Source of the DNA: Pacificispira spongiicola
GTDB taxonomy: Bacteria > Pseudomonadota > Alphaproteobacteria > UBA8366 > Aestuariispiraceae
Assembly (NCBI RefSeq): GCF_012926505.1
Contig: NZ_JABBNT010000004.1
Location: forward strand, 1 to 64,000
Reading direction: 5' to 3'
Length of the DNA: 64,000 bases
This document shows positions 1 through 8,157 of the stretch, piece by piece; the stretch's first letter is position 1, and each line of letters opens with the position of its first letter. The notes under the pieces were generated by a model. It did not search any database. It was not told the DNA's origin and saw only the letters and a list, made by a program, of their open reading frames with translations. A program made the translations under genes and the position numbers.

Positions 1-109
1 TCGGACAGCGTCGACTGCGCTTGGCAATGACCCACATCGCCTGCGCATCCTCTCCTCGCCGACAAACCGATATAGCGATCCTGGCCATTCCAAATGAACG
101 CGCACCACA

Positions 110-604
110 CTAAGCCTCTCGGCGGGCCCGGCGGAACGGCATCAGACTCCATAGAATCGCAGGCAGCAGATAGCCGATAAAGAATCCCAGAAAGGCATGC
201 GCCCCGCCGCTGATCGACAGCGGTACGGCGGGTTGGAAATCCTGAAGCGTGTTGCGCGCGATCGCGGGATCCAAATGGAAGGCGTCTTCCACCAGGATCA
301 TGTACCAGGGCGCGCCCCGCAATCTGTCCAGGGCGTCGATCAACCAGGTTTGCCGGGCCAGGGTTTGGACCATCGCTTCCCCTTCGCCGGAGATGACCGG
401 GTCCGGATTGTTCCGGAAATGCCGGACATAGTCGTAGCGTTCCATACCGGCCTTGGCGGCGCGGTCGTCCAGGGCGGCGATCTGTTCCCGTACCTCGTCC
501 AACGCCCCGCCCAGCCGTTGCAGATATTGCTGATGATAGGCCGGGAACTGCGACATCAGGATGGCGCAGGTCAGTGCGAAAATAAGATGTAGGGACCGTA
601 CCAT
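110..604 (-). CDS. DUF2937-family membrane protein
   Basis: The protein has about 164 residues. A hydrophobic N-terminal segment (residues 1-20) and a C-terminal one (about 138-157, ending in an Arg-rich tail) flank a soluble helical middle, so both ends probably sit in the inner membrane. Length and layout fit the DUF2937 family, whose function is unknown. I start it at the ATG at 604. The earlier in-frame ATG at 622 lies inside a perfect 12-bp hairpin (614-640) and has no visible ribosome site. It follows the bufferin/dienelactone-hydrolase operon on the same strand, but that hairpin probably separates them. Family call moderate; role unknown. Confidence 0.7.
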   Translation of the reverse strand: MVRSLHLIFALTCAILMSQFPAYHQQYLQRLGGALDEVREQIAALDDRAAKAGMERYDYVRHFRNNPDPVISGEGEAMVQTLARQTWLIDALDRLRGAPWYMILVEDAFHLDPAIARNTLQDFQPAVPLSISGGAHAFLGFFIGYLLPAILWSLMPFRRARREA

Positions 605-613
605 GTTGTTATT

Positions 614-640
614 CGCCCGCATCGGTGTCCGATGCGGGCG
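614..640 (-). terminator. Perfect 12-bp hairpin, probable terminator of the upstream operon
   Basis: CGCCCGCATCGG (614-625) and CCGATGCGGGCG (629-640) form a perfect 12-bp stem with a 3-nt loop. It lies 65 bp past the end of the dienelactone-hydrolase gene, in the direction of transcription. There is no U-run after it, so termination is inferred from stem strength and position. Confidence 0.5.
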
Positions 641-704
641 ATCATAAGGTGATTTGCGGCGACATTACATCACCCGCGCGGAAAAACTTGGATGACGCGC
701 CGGG

Positions 705-1496
705 TCAGGTCTTCAAGCTCTGCGACAGGAAGCTGGTCGTCCTCTCCCAGGACAGGGCCGCGTCTTCCTGATCGTATCGGGCGCTGGTCGGGTTCGCGAA
801 GGCGTGATCCGCGTCATAGCGATAAACCGTCAGGCTTTTCCCCGCTTCCGCCATCTGGGTCACGAATCCGTCGACCATCGCGGTATTGATGAACTTGTCC
901 TGGGTTGCGAAATGGCCCAGGACGGGACCTTTCAGGCTAGCCAGTTCCGCGGCGCTTTTGTCCACCCGGCCGTAATAGATGACCGTCGCATCCACCGGTT
1001 CCGCCAGCGAGGCATTCAACGACCAACCGCCGCCGAAGCACCAGCCGCAGGTGCCGATCTTGCCTGTCGATCCGTCATGACCGCGCAGCCAGTCGATCCA
1101 CAGGCTGCAGGTTTCCAGCGCTTTGCCGGGGTTTGCGCCCACCTTGCCGGTCAGGGCCTTCGCCCCGTCCGGCGTCGTCGCAACCTCACCCCCCATCAGA
1201 TCGATGGCCAGGGCGATATGGCCCTGGGCTGCGAATTCCGCCGCCACGGCCTTGATTTGATCGTTCAGGCCCCACCATTCGTGGATCAGCATGACTGCCG
1301 GGGCGGGCGTTTGCGCCGGCATGGCCAGGGCGGCGCGGACCTTGCTGCCGTCGGACAGGGTGGATCCAACGGTCTGCAACCCATCCGCCGCCGCCTTGGC
1401 GCGTTTTGGATCGGCCAGAACCGCGGCCAGGGGCGAAACGCCCAGTCCCGCCCCGGCGCCGCCAATGCTTTTGATTACGGTGCGTCGTGCCAACAT
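705..1496 (-). CDS. Dienelactone-hydrolase-family protein, Tat-type signal
   Basis: This is a 263-residue alpha/beta hydrolase of the dienelactone hydrolase family. The N-terminus carries ARRTVIKSIGG followed by an Ala-rich hydrophobic stretch, which resembles a twin-arginine signal, so the enzyme probably acts in the periplasm. The nucleophile elbow is GWCFGGG with Cys as nucleophile. An Asp in ATQDKF and a His in DADHAF complete the usual Cys-Asp-His triad. It is the last gene of the bufABC operon, 60 bp after bufC. Bufferin operons often carry a DoxX-type fourth gene, and this one carries a hydrolase instead. The substrate is not evident from sequence. Confidence 0.82.
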   Translation of the reverse strand: MLARRTVIKSIGGAGAGLGVSPLAAVLADPKRAKAAADGLQTVGSTLSDGSKVRAALAMPAQTPAPAVMLIHEWWGLNDQIKAVAAEFAAQGHIALAIDLMGGEVATTPDGAKALTGKVGANPGKALETCSLWIDWLRGHDGSTGKIGTCGWCFGGGWSLNASLAEPVDATVIYYGRVDKSAAELASLKGPVLGHFATQDKFINTAMVDGFVTQMAEAGKSLTVYRYDADHAFANPTSARYDQEDAALSWERTTSFLSQSLKT

Positions 1497-1556
1497 ATCC
1501 CAATCTCCCAGCCTGTGAATGGTCGGTTGTGGTATTCGAGGGGTGAAGAATGGCCG

Positions 1557-2354
1557 CTAATCCGCATGGGCGTCTAGAGTGAATCCGCCCAAATCGACAA
1601 TCCATCCCGCGCCCACCCAATGACCCAACAATTCGGCGGCGCGCGCCGCGACAAGGGAGGCGTCCAGATGGTCCGCGATCCGGTCGCAGAGATTGGAAAA
1701 ATCGCCACCGTCCGTGAGGGCGGACAGACCGTCCGCCTCGTCGTCGGCGAGCGGCCGATGCTGAACGGTCAAACTTTCCGCATCCCGCCAAACCGCCCAG
1801 CCGCTGGTCTTTTCCAAGGCCGTCGGCGCGTTGTCGGGGTCTCTTTCCTCGGCCGCCGCTTTTCGGAAGTCGACCAGATCGTGGCCCAGCGTCAGCAGTC
1901 TCAAAGACGGATGAAAGGCGAAGGTCAGACCCGGCCAGGCATCCGGGGGGACGGTCGCGAAAACCTCCGGCGGTAGCGCGTCCGCATCCGCCGCGTCGAA
2001 GGCGAAACTCAAGGCCCATTCATAGGCCGCCATATCGACGAGAACCGGATGGCGTCGCCCGATATCGGTCGCCCCCAGCCAATCGGTGAAGTGCCGCCCC
2101 AGCCAACGTGCGTTCCGGTGCGTGGAAGGATGGTCGGCAAGATAGACATCGACCGTTGCCTCGAAGCGATCCGGCCCGAGCAGCGCCGCGACGCCGGGAA
2201 ACTCCCCGGCCATGATCTCGCGCAGACGCGCGCCATAGGCATTGCGATAGACCGGCAGAAAGGCGCCGCCGCGCGCCAGATACGGTGCCAATGCCGCATC
2301 CCCTTCCAAAAGATGGCGTTGGAACAGGGTTTGTAGGTTGGCCAGCGTCGTCAT
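1557..2354 (-). CDS. bufC: BufC/HvfC-type DUF2063 protein, partner of the RiPP enzyme
   Basis: The 265-residue protein belongs to the DUF2063 (HvfC/BufC N-terminal) family. The first hundred residues show the family pattern of a helical FQRHLL start, then PVYRNAYGARL and GPDRFEATVDVYL. Such proteins bind the precursor leader or bridge precursor and DUF692 enzyme in bufferin, Hvf and methanobactin (MbnC) systems. Its ATG overlaps the bufB stop by 4 bp, implying translational coupling and equal amounts of the two proteins. It should act in the cytoplasm before the precursor is exported. Confidence 0.85.
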   Translation of the reverse strand: MTTLANLQTLFQRHLLEGDAALAPYLARGGAFLPVYRNAYGARLREIMAGEFPGVAALLGPDRFEATVDVYLADHPSTHRNARWLGRHFTDWLGATDIGRRHPVLVDMAAYEWALSFAFDAADADALPPEVFATVPPDAWPGLTFAFHPSLRLLTLGHDLVDFRKAAAEERDPDNAPTALEKTSGWAVWRDAESLTVQHRPLADDEADGLSALTDGGDFSNLCDRIADHLDASLVAARAAELLGHWVGAGWIVDLGGFTLDAHAD

Positions 2355-3262
2355 GCGGCGCGTTCTTTCGGTGCGGCGTGTAATACCCCCCGTTGCAGGC
2401 GGCGTGCGGTTTGCAGCTCCGCGACCAGGATGTCGAAGGCCGGGATCTTGCCGTCGCGTTCGATCATCGTCGGCACCGTGCCGAATCGTTCGACGGCCTT
2501 GCCATATAGGGTCCAGACGACCCCGGTGACCGGCGCGTCATGGGTATCGACGATATGGTCGCCGTTGTTTTCGTGCCCGGCGAGGTGGATTTGCTTGATG
2601 CGGTCGGCGGGCAGACCGTCCAGATAGGCGACGGCGTCGAAATCATGGTTCACGGACGAGACATAGACATTGTTCACGTCCAGCAGCAGGTCGCAATCCG
2701 CCTGCCGGGTCAGTTCGGACAGGTAATCCCATTCCGACATCTCATCGCAGTCGAAGGCGACATAGCTGGATGGATTTTCCAGGGCGATCCGGCGACCCAG
2801 AATGTCCTGCACTTGGCGGACTCGTCCGGCGACGTGTTTCAGGCTTTCTTCCGTCAGGGGAACCGGCAGAAGATCGTGCATGTTCAAACCATGCGCCCCG
2901 GTCCAACACAGATGGTCGGACAGGACCGGCGGGTTTAAGAGATCGGCAAGTGTCTTAAGGCGATGCAGATAATCCATATCCAAAGGATCGGACGAGCCGA
3001 TGGACAGGGAAACACCGTGCATGGCGACCGGATAGCGTTCGCGTACACGCATCAAGTTGCGGCGGGGCAGACCGCCCGCTTCGAAGAAATTCTCCGAGAT
3101 GATCTCGAACCAATCGACATCCGGGTGCGGGCCAGTCCGGGCGTCCAGGATATCCGCATAATGCGGAACGCGCAGGCCCAGGCCGAATCCGGCGAAGGGC
3201 GTCTGCGCATTGCCGAAAGGGGAGGCCGGATCGCCGGCCTCCCGCTTTGCCGAAGCCGTCAT
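2351..3262 (-). CDS. bufB: BufB, DUF692 multinuclear non-heme iron enzyme (MNIO)
   Basis: This 303-residue TIM-barrel protein belongs to DUF692, the MNIO family that includes MbnB, HvfB and BufB. It modifies Cys residues in the precursor peptide; in characterised bufferins this yields thiooxazoles. The expected metal-ligand segments are visible: HGVSLSIGS, SDHLCW, ENPSSY, DVNNVYVSSVNHDFD and the C-terminal HLAGHENNGDHIVDTH. It starts 4 bp after the bufA stop and overlaps bufC by 4 bp, so the three genes are one transcript. The substrate is almost certainly the adjacent six-Cys BufA. Confidence 0.9.
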   Translation of the reverse strand: MTASAKREAGDPASPFGNAQTPFAGFGLGLRVPHYADILDARTGPHPDVDWFEIISENFFEAGGLPRRNLMRVRERYPVAMHGVSLSIGSSDPLDMDYLHRLKTLADLLNPPVLSDHLCWTGAHGLNMHDLLPVPLTEESLKHVAGRVRQVQDILGRRIALENPSSYVAFDCDEMSEWDYLSELTRQADCDLLLDVNNVYVSSVNHDFDAVAYLDGLPADRIKQIHLAGHENNGDHIVDTHDAPVTGVVWTLYGKAVERFGTVPTMIERDGKIPAFDILVAELQTARRLQRGVLHAAPKERAA

Positions 3263-3266
3263 CGGC

Positions 3267-3533
3267 TTACTCGACGACCGTGCCGCCCTGCGACATGCAA
3301 TCGTCGGCGCTCGCCGCCGGCAGCCAGCCGTGGCCCTTGCACTCGTTCAGGCCCTTGCAGGAATTCGTGGCGGAGGCGCAGGCGCTGGTGCCTTTGCAGG
3401 TGTTGATGCCGGAGCATTTCACTTCGCTGGCCTTCGCGGCGGTCGGTGCGACGGAAACCGTCGAACCGGCGATGAACAGCGCGGCGGCGGCGGATGCGAG
3501 GGTAACGCCGATGGCTTTCTTTTGAACGGACAT
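3267..3533 (-). CDS. bufA: BufA-type Cys-rich bufferin precursor
   Basis: This 88-residue precursor has a Sec-type signal (KK, then an Ala-rich core; likely cleavage after AKAS at about 36) and a short core with six Cys at 40, 46, 52, 59, 65 and 79. The core contains a degenerate repeat: CSGINTCKG (40-48) and CKGLNECKG (59-67). This matches the second class of BufA peptides (CxGxNxCKG type) rather than classical DUF2282. In studied bacteria, bufferins are exported, bind copper and protect the periplasm. First gene of the operon, immediately before bufB. Modification and metal are inferred from the family. Confidence 0.87.
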   Translation of the reverse strand: MSVQKKAIGVTLASAAAALFIAGSTVSVAPTAAKASEVKCSGINTCKGTSACASATNSCKGLNECKGHGWLPAASADDCMSQGGTVVE

Positions 3534-3715
3534 GGTAGGGCTTCTCCACTGTAATCTGTGTCTGTTGCGACGGGATCGAACCCGTTCGGCCGGTCACGAG
3601 CGACCGACGACGCAGAGTGTAGCGGCGCCTTTCAAAGCCGCGAGTCACAAGGCCGTCGCAGGCTTTCACAAACCAGTGAGATTGCCGCGAGCGGATTTGC
3701 TCGCTGTCGTCGTCC

Positions 3716-4366
3716 TTACCGTGTGCCGAAAATACGGTCGCCGGCATCGCCCAGACCGGGGACGATATAGGCCTTTTCGTTCAGCTTTTCGTCCAGGGCG
3801 GCGGTGTAGATGGCGATGCCCGGATAGGCGTCGGTCAGGACCTTCACCCCTTCCGGCGCGGCGACCAGCGCGAGGAAGCGGATATTCTGTTCCTCCACGC
3901 CGTTGTCGATCAGCACCTTCACCGCATGGGCCGCCGAATTGCCGGTCGCCAGCATCGGGTCGCACAGGATGAACAAGCGCCCGCCCGGTTCCGGCAGGTT
4001 CACGTAATATTCGCAGGGCTGTTTCGTTTCCGGATCGCGGTACAGGCCGATATGGCCGATCCGCGCGGACGGCATCAATTCGATCAATCCGTCCACCATG
4101 CCGATCCCGGCACGCAGGATCGGGACGATCGCCGGTTTGCGTCCGGCCAGCACCGGGGCGCGCATCTTTTGCAGGGGCGTTTCGATTTCCACTTCGGTCA
4201 GGGGCACGTTGCGGGTGATTTCGTAACCCATCAACAGCGCGATTTCCTTCAGCAACGCGCGGAAGGATACCGTCGGCGTGTCCTGCCGCCGCAGCCAAGT
4301 CAACTTATGCTGCACCAGCGGATGGTCGACGATATGCAGGCTGGGGAAATCTTTGTGGACCATCAT
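3716..4366 (-). CDS. upp: Uracil phosphoribosyltransferase
   Basis: The 216-residue enzyme converts uracil and PRPP to UMP in pyrimidine salvage. The PRPP-binding loop is [13 protein letters not shown], the N-terminal region has [12 protein letters not shown], and the C-terminal [13 protein letters not shown] is the usual uracil-binding end. Length is normal. The gene begins with two adjacent ATG codons; I take the first, at 4366. It is divergent from the coiled-coil gene at 4671 and separated from bufA by about 180 bp, so it is probably a single-gene unit. Confidence 0.95.
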   Translation of the reverse strand: MMVHKDFPSLHIVDHPLVQHKLTWLRRQDTPTVSFRALLKEIALLMGYEITRNVPLTEVEIETPLQKMRAPVLAGRKPAIVPILRAGIGMVDGLIELMPSARIGHIGLYRDPETKQPCEYYVNLPEPGGRLFILCDPMLATGNSAAHAVKVLIDNGVEEQNIRFLALVAAPEGVKVLTDAYPGIAIYTAALDEKLNEKAYIVPGLGDAGDRIFGTR

Positions 4367-4670
4367 GCGGCGGGGCTCCTATGGGCAGTCGCGCCCGGTC
4401 GCATATCCGAACCGTTGGCGCGGATGCGGCGGGCAGCGGGTGAACGGCGATCTCGCAGGGCCGCAGGATAGTGCGGGCAGGGGCCGTGAACAATGACCTA
4501 ATCGCGCAAAGGGCGGCGATTCTGGCGGCAATGGGGCGGATCGGCTATACTTCCCGTCCCACGGGCGGTCCCGGATTTCCTGGCCTTCCGGGGCGAATCG
4601 GCAATGCTGCCATTATTAGGTCGACCCATAAGGGTGAAACACCCGCGATTGACGGCGAAACGAGAACCGG
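4367..4670. other. Divergent intergenic region between upp and the coiled-coil gene
   Basis: These 304 bases hold no convincing gene. A short reading frame at 4471-4674 has no recognisable content. The region should contain the two divergent promoters. TATACT at 4546-4551 is a possible -10 for the rightward gene, but the matching -35 (around 4522-4527) is poor. I see no operator or riboswitch. Confidence 0.4.
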
Positions 4671-7600
4671 ATGAGTGACGATACCGACCGCGGCGCGGCC
4701 AGCGCGCCCGCCAATACGAACGCGCCGAAGGTAGCCCGGTTTCCGGGTGGGGACCGGCGTGCCCGGGCCACGGTGCCGGAAGACGTCCAGGAGGTTCTCA
4801 AGAAAGCGCGGCGGCGGTCGCGTCTTGTCGGCTGGGGGGCGGCGGTACTGACCGCGCTATGGGTCGCCGGGGCGACCCGCTATTTCCAGGAAATCGGCGG
4901 CTTGGCGCTGCTCGATCTTCTGTTGCCTCAGGAACTGGCCTCTCTTGCCGCCGGGGCGACCTTCCCGCTGATCCTGCTCTGGGTCTTCGCGCTGTATGTA
5001 AGAGGGTCGGAGGAAGTCAGCCTGCATACCGAAACTCTGCGGCGGCAGCTCGAACTGCTGACCTATCCGGCGGAGGAAGGGGAAGCCCGCGTCCGGCGCG
5101 TGTCCGATCTGCTGCGCAAGCAGGCGGATCAATTGTCCCAGGTCGGCGATGTCGCGGTGGCGAATCTGACCGAACTGGCCGATGCGCTGCGGGACACGAC
5201 GGGGGCGCTGGAATCGGCGGCGCACAGGGCGGAAGACCGCGCCGGGGATATGCGCAAGGGCCTGTCGGCGCAGGCGGAACGGCTGGAAACCCTGGCGGAA
5301 CGTCTGGAACGCCATCGCCGGGATCTGGAAGGATCGGTGGAGATACAGACCGATACCCTGATGCGCGCGGCGACGAATGTGTTGGAGACAACGGATTCGG
5401 TCACGGCATCGCTGAAGATTCAGGCCTCGGACACGGTTGCGGCCTCTGAACGCGCGGCGGCGGAAATTCGCGATATGTCGGGCCTGTTTCAGGATTACAC
5501 GGAACAATTGGACAGGGCGGCGCAATCCGCCGAACAGCGCAGCATCTCTGCCCGCGAAACTTTGGATCACAGCGTTCGTTCGCTGGACGACGCGGCGGAC
5601 AATGCCCGCGACAGCGCCGCCGATATCGCGCGCAGCCTGAAGGACGAGGTCGACCGTATCGGCCAACGGCTGAAGGATGCCTTCGAACAGCAGACCAAGA
5701 GCTTCACCGATTTCACCGACCGCAGCGAATCCCGCATCGGCCGGTTGTCCGACGTCTTGACCCGGCAGGCGGGCCTGTTGGAGGAGGCTGTCGCGCAATC
5801 CATGTCGCGCCTGGACGAGGCGATGGCCGAAAGCCTGAACCGCGCGACCGACAGGGTCGACGCCATCGCAGACACGGCGGATGTCGCGGCGGACGGGTTC
5901 TCGCAGAAACTGGGCAGCGCTGTCGCGGAAGGACGCGATGCGTTGACCGCCGCGCTGGCCCGGTCGGGGGAGCAGGTCGAGGAAATCGCCCTGGCACTGC
6001 GTCAGCAATCGAACGATTTGGTCCGCGCCGCCGACGGCGTCACGACGCAATCGGATACGGTGCGCGCGACGGTCACGCGTCAGGTCGAAGATCTGGCGGC
6101 GTTGCACGCGACCCTGGTCGAACGGTCGGGGGAGGTGGATGCCGAGGCCGACCGTCATCGCAAGGGGATCGCTGCGACGGCGGAACAGGCGGTGGAACAG
6201 GTCCGGTCGATGGGAACCGCGCTGTCCGAGCAGGCGACGGAGATTTCCAAGGCAAGCGATCTTGCCGCGTCCCGTGCAGAGGCGATCCGCGCGTCGTTGC
6301 GCCAACAAGCGGCGGAGTTGAATGCCGCCTCCGACCATGCCAGCAATCAGGCCCGCGAGATCGAAACCCTACTGGCCGCGCGCCTGACCGCGATCAAGGA
6401 AGCCATGGCGGAAGGCGTGACGACCCTGGACGAAACCTTCGATCCGGCCATCGCCCAAACCCGTGGCATGGCGGAAATGCTGAAACGCCAGAGCCAGTCC
6501 TTGCGAGAAGCGGCGGATTGGTCCGCGGACCACGCCCGGACCCTGGGGGAGGTGCTGACCTCCAACAGCGCGGCGTTGCGTGAGGCGGCGGATCGCGCCA
6601 CCGGCCAAATCCGCGAAATCCGCCACGGATTGCAGCACGAAACTGCCGAATTGAACAAAATCACGGACAAGGCATCGGCAGGCGCCCAGGCGATCCGCGA
6701 AGGCCTCGCCGCCGATGCGGAAGCCCTGCGTTATCTGGCGCTTCAACTCGCCGAGCAGCGCCAAGCCATCGAAACGAGTGCCGAAAGCCAGACCGAAACG
6801 CTTCTGGCGGCGAGCCAGGAAGCGACCGAACGCGGCGGTCAGATCGACGCGGCCCTGCGCGCACGGGTCGAGGAAATGCGGAGCCTGACGGACGAAGTGT
6901 CCCGGCGCCTGACGGAGGCCGGCGGCATCTTCCGGGGCGAAGCAGGCGAAATGCGTCAGGCGACCCAGACGGCGCTGGCTCTGCTGGAAGAGGTTGGTCG
7001 TCACTTCCATGAACAGTCCGAAAAGCTGACCAGCGCCTCCGTTCAGGCCGGGATGCAGATTTCCGACAACCGCGAAGGGTTGAAGCTGCAAGCCGAAAGC
7101 CTCGTCGCGGCGGCGGATGCCTCCGCCCGGTCGTTGCAGCTGATATCGGATGCCTTCGCGCAGCAGGCGGAAGGTGTGGACGAACGCACCGAACTGACGG
7201 CGGAACGGGTTCGGGCGCTGATCGAAATGCTGCGCACGCAGTCGGGCGATATCGCGGCGGCGGGCGATCTGGCCAACCAGCAATTGGCCTTGGTCGGCCG
7301 AACGTTGAGCGACCAGGTCTCTTCCCTGGAACGGGCGGCGGGCGCATCCAAGGGGCAATTGAAGGAATTGGTCGAAACCTTGTCGGACCGTACGCAGCAG
7401 ATGCTGAAGGCGGTGGACGAGTCGGAAACCCGGTCGAACCGCGCGGCGGAAAAATTCCAGGGTCAGGTCGAACGCCTGACAGAGGCCTCGCAGCGGGCAG
7501 AAGAACAGGCGAAGGCCATCCATCAGCGCGAGGACGAACAGCGGCGCGACCTGTTCCTGCGCACCGCGCGTTATATCGTCGAGGAGCTGAATTCGATTTC

Positions 7601-7916
7601 CATCGACCTGACGCGGGTCCTGCAAGGCGAGGTGCCGGAGGCCGATTGGCGGCGCTATGTGAAGGGCGACCGCACGGTGTTCACCCGCAACCTGCTGCGC
7701 ACCCGTCAGACATCCATCGTCAAGACGATCAGCGACAAGATCCGCCACGATACCGAGGCGCGGAAACACGTGCTGCGCTATATCGATCAGTTCGATCGGC
7801 TTCTGGGCGATTCCGAAGAGACCGATCCGGAACACTTGATCCATTCGACCTTCGTCACGTCGGATGTCGGGAAACTTTATATTCTTCTTTGCCGCGCGAC
7901 CGGTAAGGAGGAATAA
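4671..7916 (+). CDS. Large membrane-anchored coiled-coil protein, TipN-like topology
   Basis: The 1081-residue protein has a charged N-terminus (1-50) and two hydrophobic segments (about 53-70 and 88-110). Roughly 850 residues of Ala/Glu/Arg/Gln-rich heptads follow, and a separate C-terminal block (about 960-1081) is richer in aromatic and hydrophobic residues. The repeats read as units such as E-ALR-QA-EL-AASD and resemble apolipoprotein or MCP coiled coils, but there is no HAMP or MCP signalling tip. Two N-terminal membrane spans plus a long C-terminal coiled coil is the layout of the Caulobacter pole marker TipN, so a polar or division scaffold is a reasonable guess. I see topology only, not sequence homology. 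It stands alone. Confidence 0.8.
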   Translation: MSDDTDRGAASAPANTNAPKVARFPGGDRRARATVPEDVQEVLKKARRRSRLVGWGAAVLTALWVAGATRYFQEIGGLALLDLLLPQELASLAAGATFPLILLWVFALYVRGSEEVSLHTETLRRQLELLTYPAEEGEARVRRVSDLLRKQADQLSQVGDVAVANLTELADALRDTTGALESAAHRAEDRAGDMRKGLSAQAERLETLAERLERHRRDLEGSVEIQTDTLMRAATNVLETTDSVTASLKIQASDTVAASERAAAEIRDMSGLFQDYTEQLDRAAQSAEQRSISARETLDHSVRSLDDAADNARDSAADIARSLKDEVDRIGQRLKDAFEQQTKSFTDFTDRSESRIGRLSDVLTRQAGLLEEAVAQSMSRLDEAMAESLNRATDRVDAIADTADVAADGFSQKLGSAVAEGRDALTAALARSGEQVEEIALALRQQSNDLVRAADGVTTQSDTVRATVTRQVEDLAALHATLVERSGEVDAEADRHRKGIAATAEQAVEQVRSMGTALSEQATEISKASDLAASRAEAIRASLRQQAAELNAASDHASNQAREIETLLAARLTAIKEAMAEGVTTLDETFDPAIAQTRGMAEMLKRQSQSLREAADWSADHARTLGEVLTSNSAALREAADRATGQIREIRHGLQHETAELNKITDKASAGAQAIREGLAADAEALRYLALQLAEQRQAIETSAESQTETLLAASQEATERGGQIDAALRARVEEMRSLTDEVSRRLTEAGGIFRGEAGEMRQATQTALALLEEVGRHFHEQSEKLTSASVQAGMQISDNREGLKLQAESLVAAADASARSLQLISDAFAQQAEGVDERTELTAERVRALIEMLRTQSGDIAAAGDLANQQLALVGRTLSDQVSSLERAAGASKGQLKELVETLSDRTQQMLKAVDESETRSNRAAEKFQGQVERLTEASQRAEEQAKAIHQREDEQRRDLFLRTARYIVEELNSISIDLTRVLQGEVPEADWRRYVKGDRTVFTRNLLRTRQTSIVKTISDKIRHDTEARKHVLRYIDQFDRLLGDSEETDPEHLIHSTFVTSDVGKLYILLCRATGKEE

Positions 7917-8157
7917 GGAACTCATCTCCGTATTGATAAATGCTCCTCCCTGGATGACTTGTCCCGGTTTTCGGCCGAGGGTGAGTTTTTCGCTGATTTC
8001 AAAGTTCTCGAAAATGAACTTTAGAATTTAATTGCGTTTTTCACTGTTTCTGGTTGAATATGTTTGATGCCTCAAATGGTTGAGGGCGTCACAATGCGAT
8101 TTACAGCATAGGTAGTGGGCAGTGGGGGCTGTCCGAAGGTTTCGTGGGGGACCCCGA

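Noticed and set aside
1-109. Left-edge sequence
   Set aside because: No gene, repeat or site could be supported in the first 109 bases.
3570-3585. tRNA T-arm-like string (CGGGTTCGATCCCG on the minus strand) upstream of bufA
   Set aside because: The stem pairs only with a 6-nt loop and does not fit the 5-bp stem/7-nt loop of a T-arm. No acceptor, D or anticodon arms can be built around it.
3687-3704. Hairpin GCGAGC/GCTCGC downstream of upp as a terminator
   Set aside because: Only a 6-bp stem and no U-run on the minus strand; too weak to call.
4471-4674. Possible 67-residue gene in the upp/coiled-coil gap
   Set aside because: Gly/Pro/Arg-rich content without motif, no ribosome site, and it overlaps the start of the coiled-coil gene.
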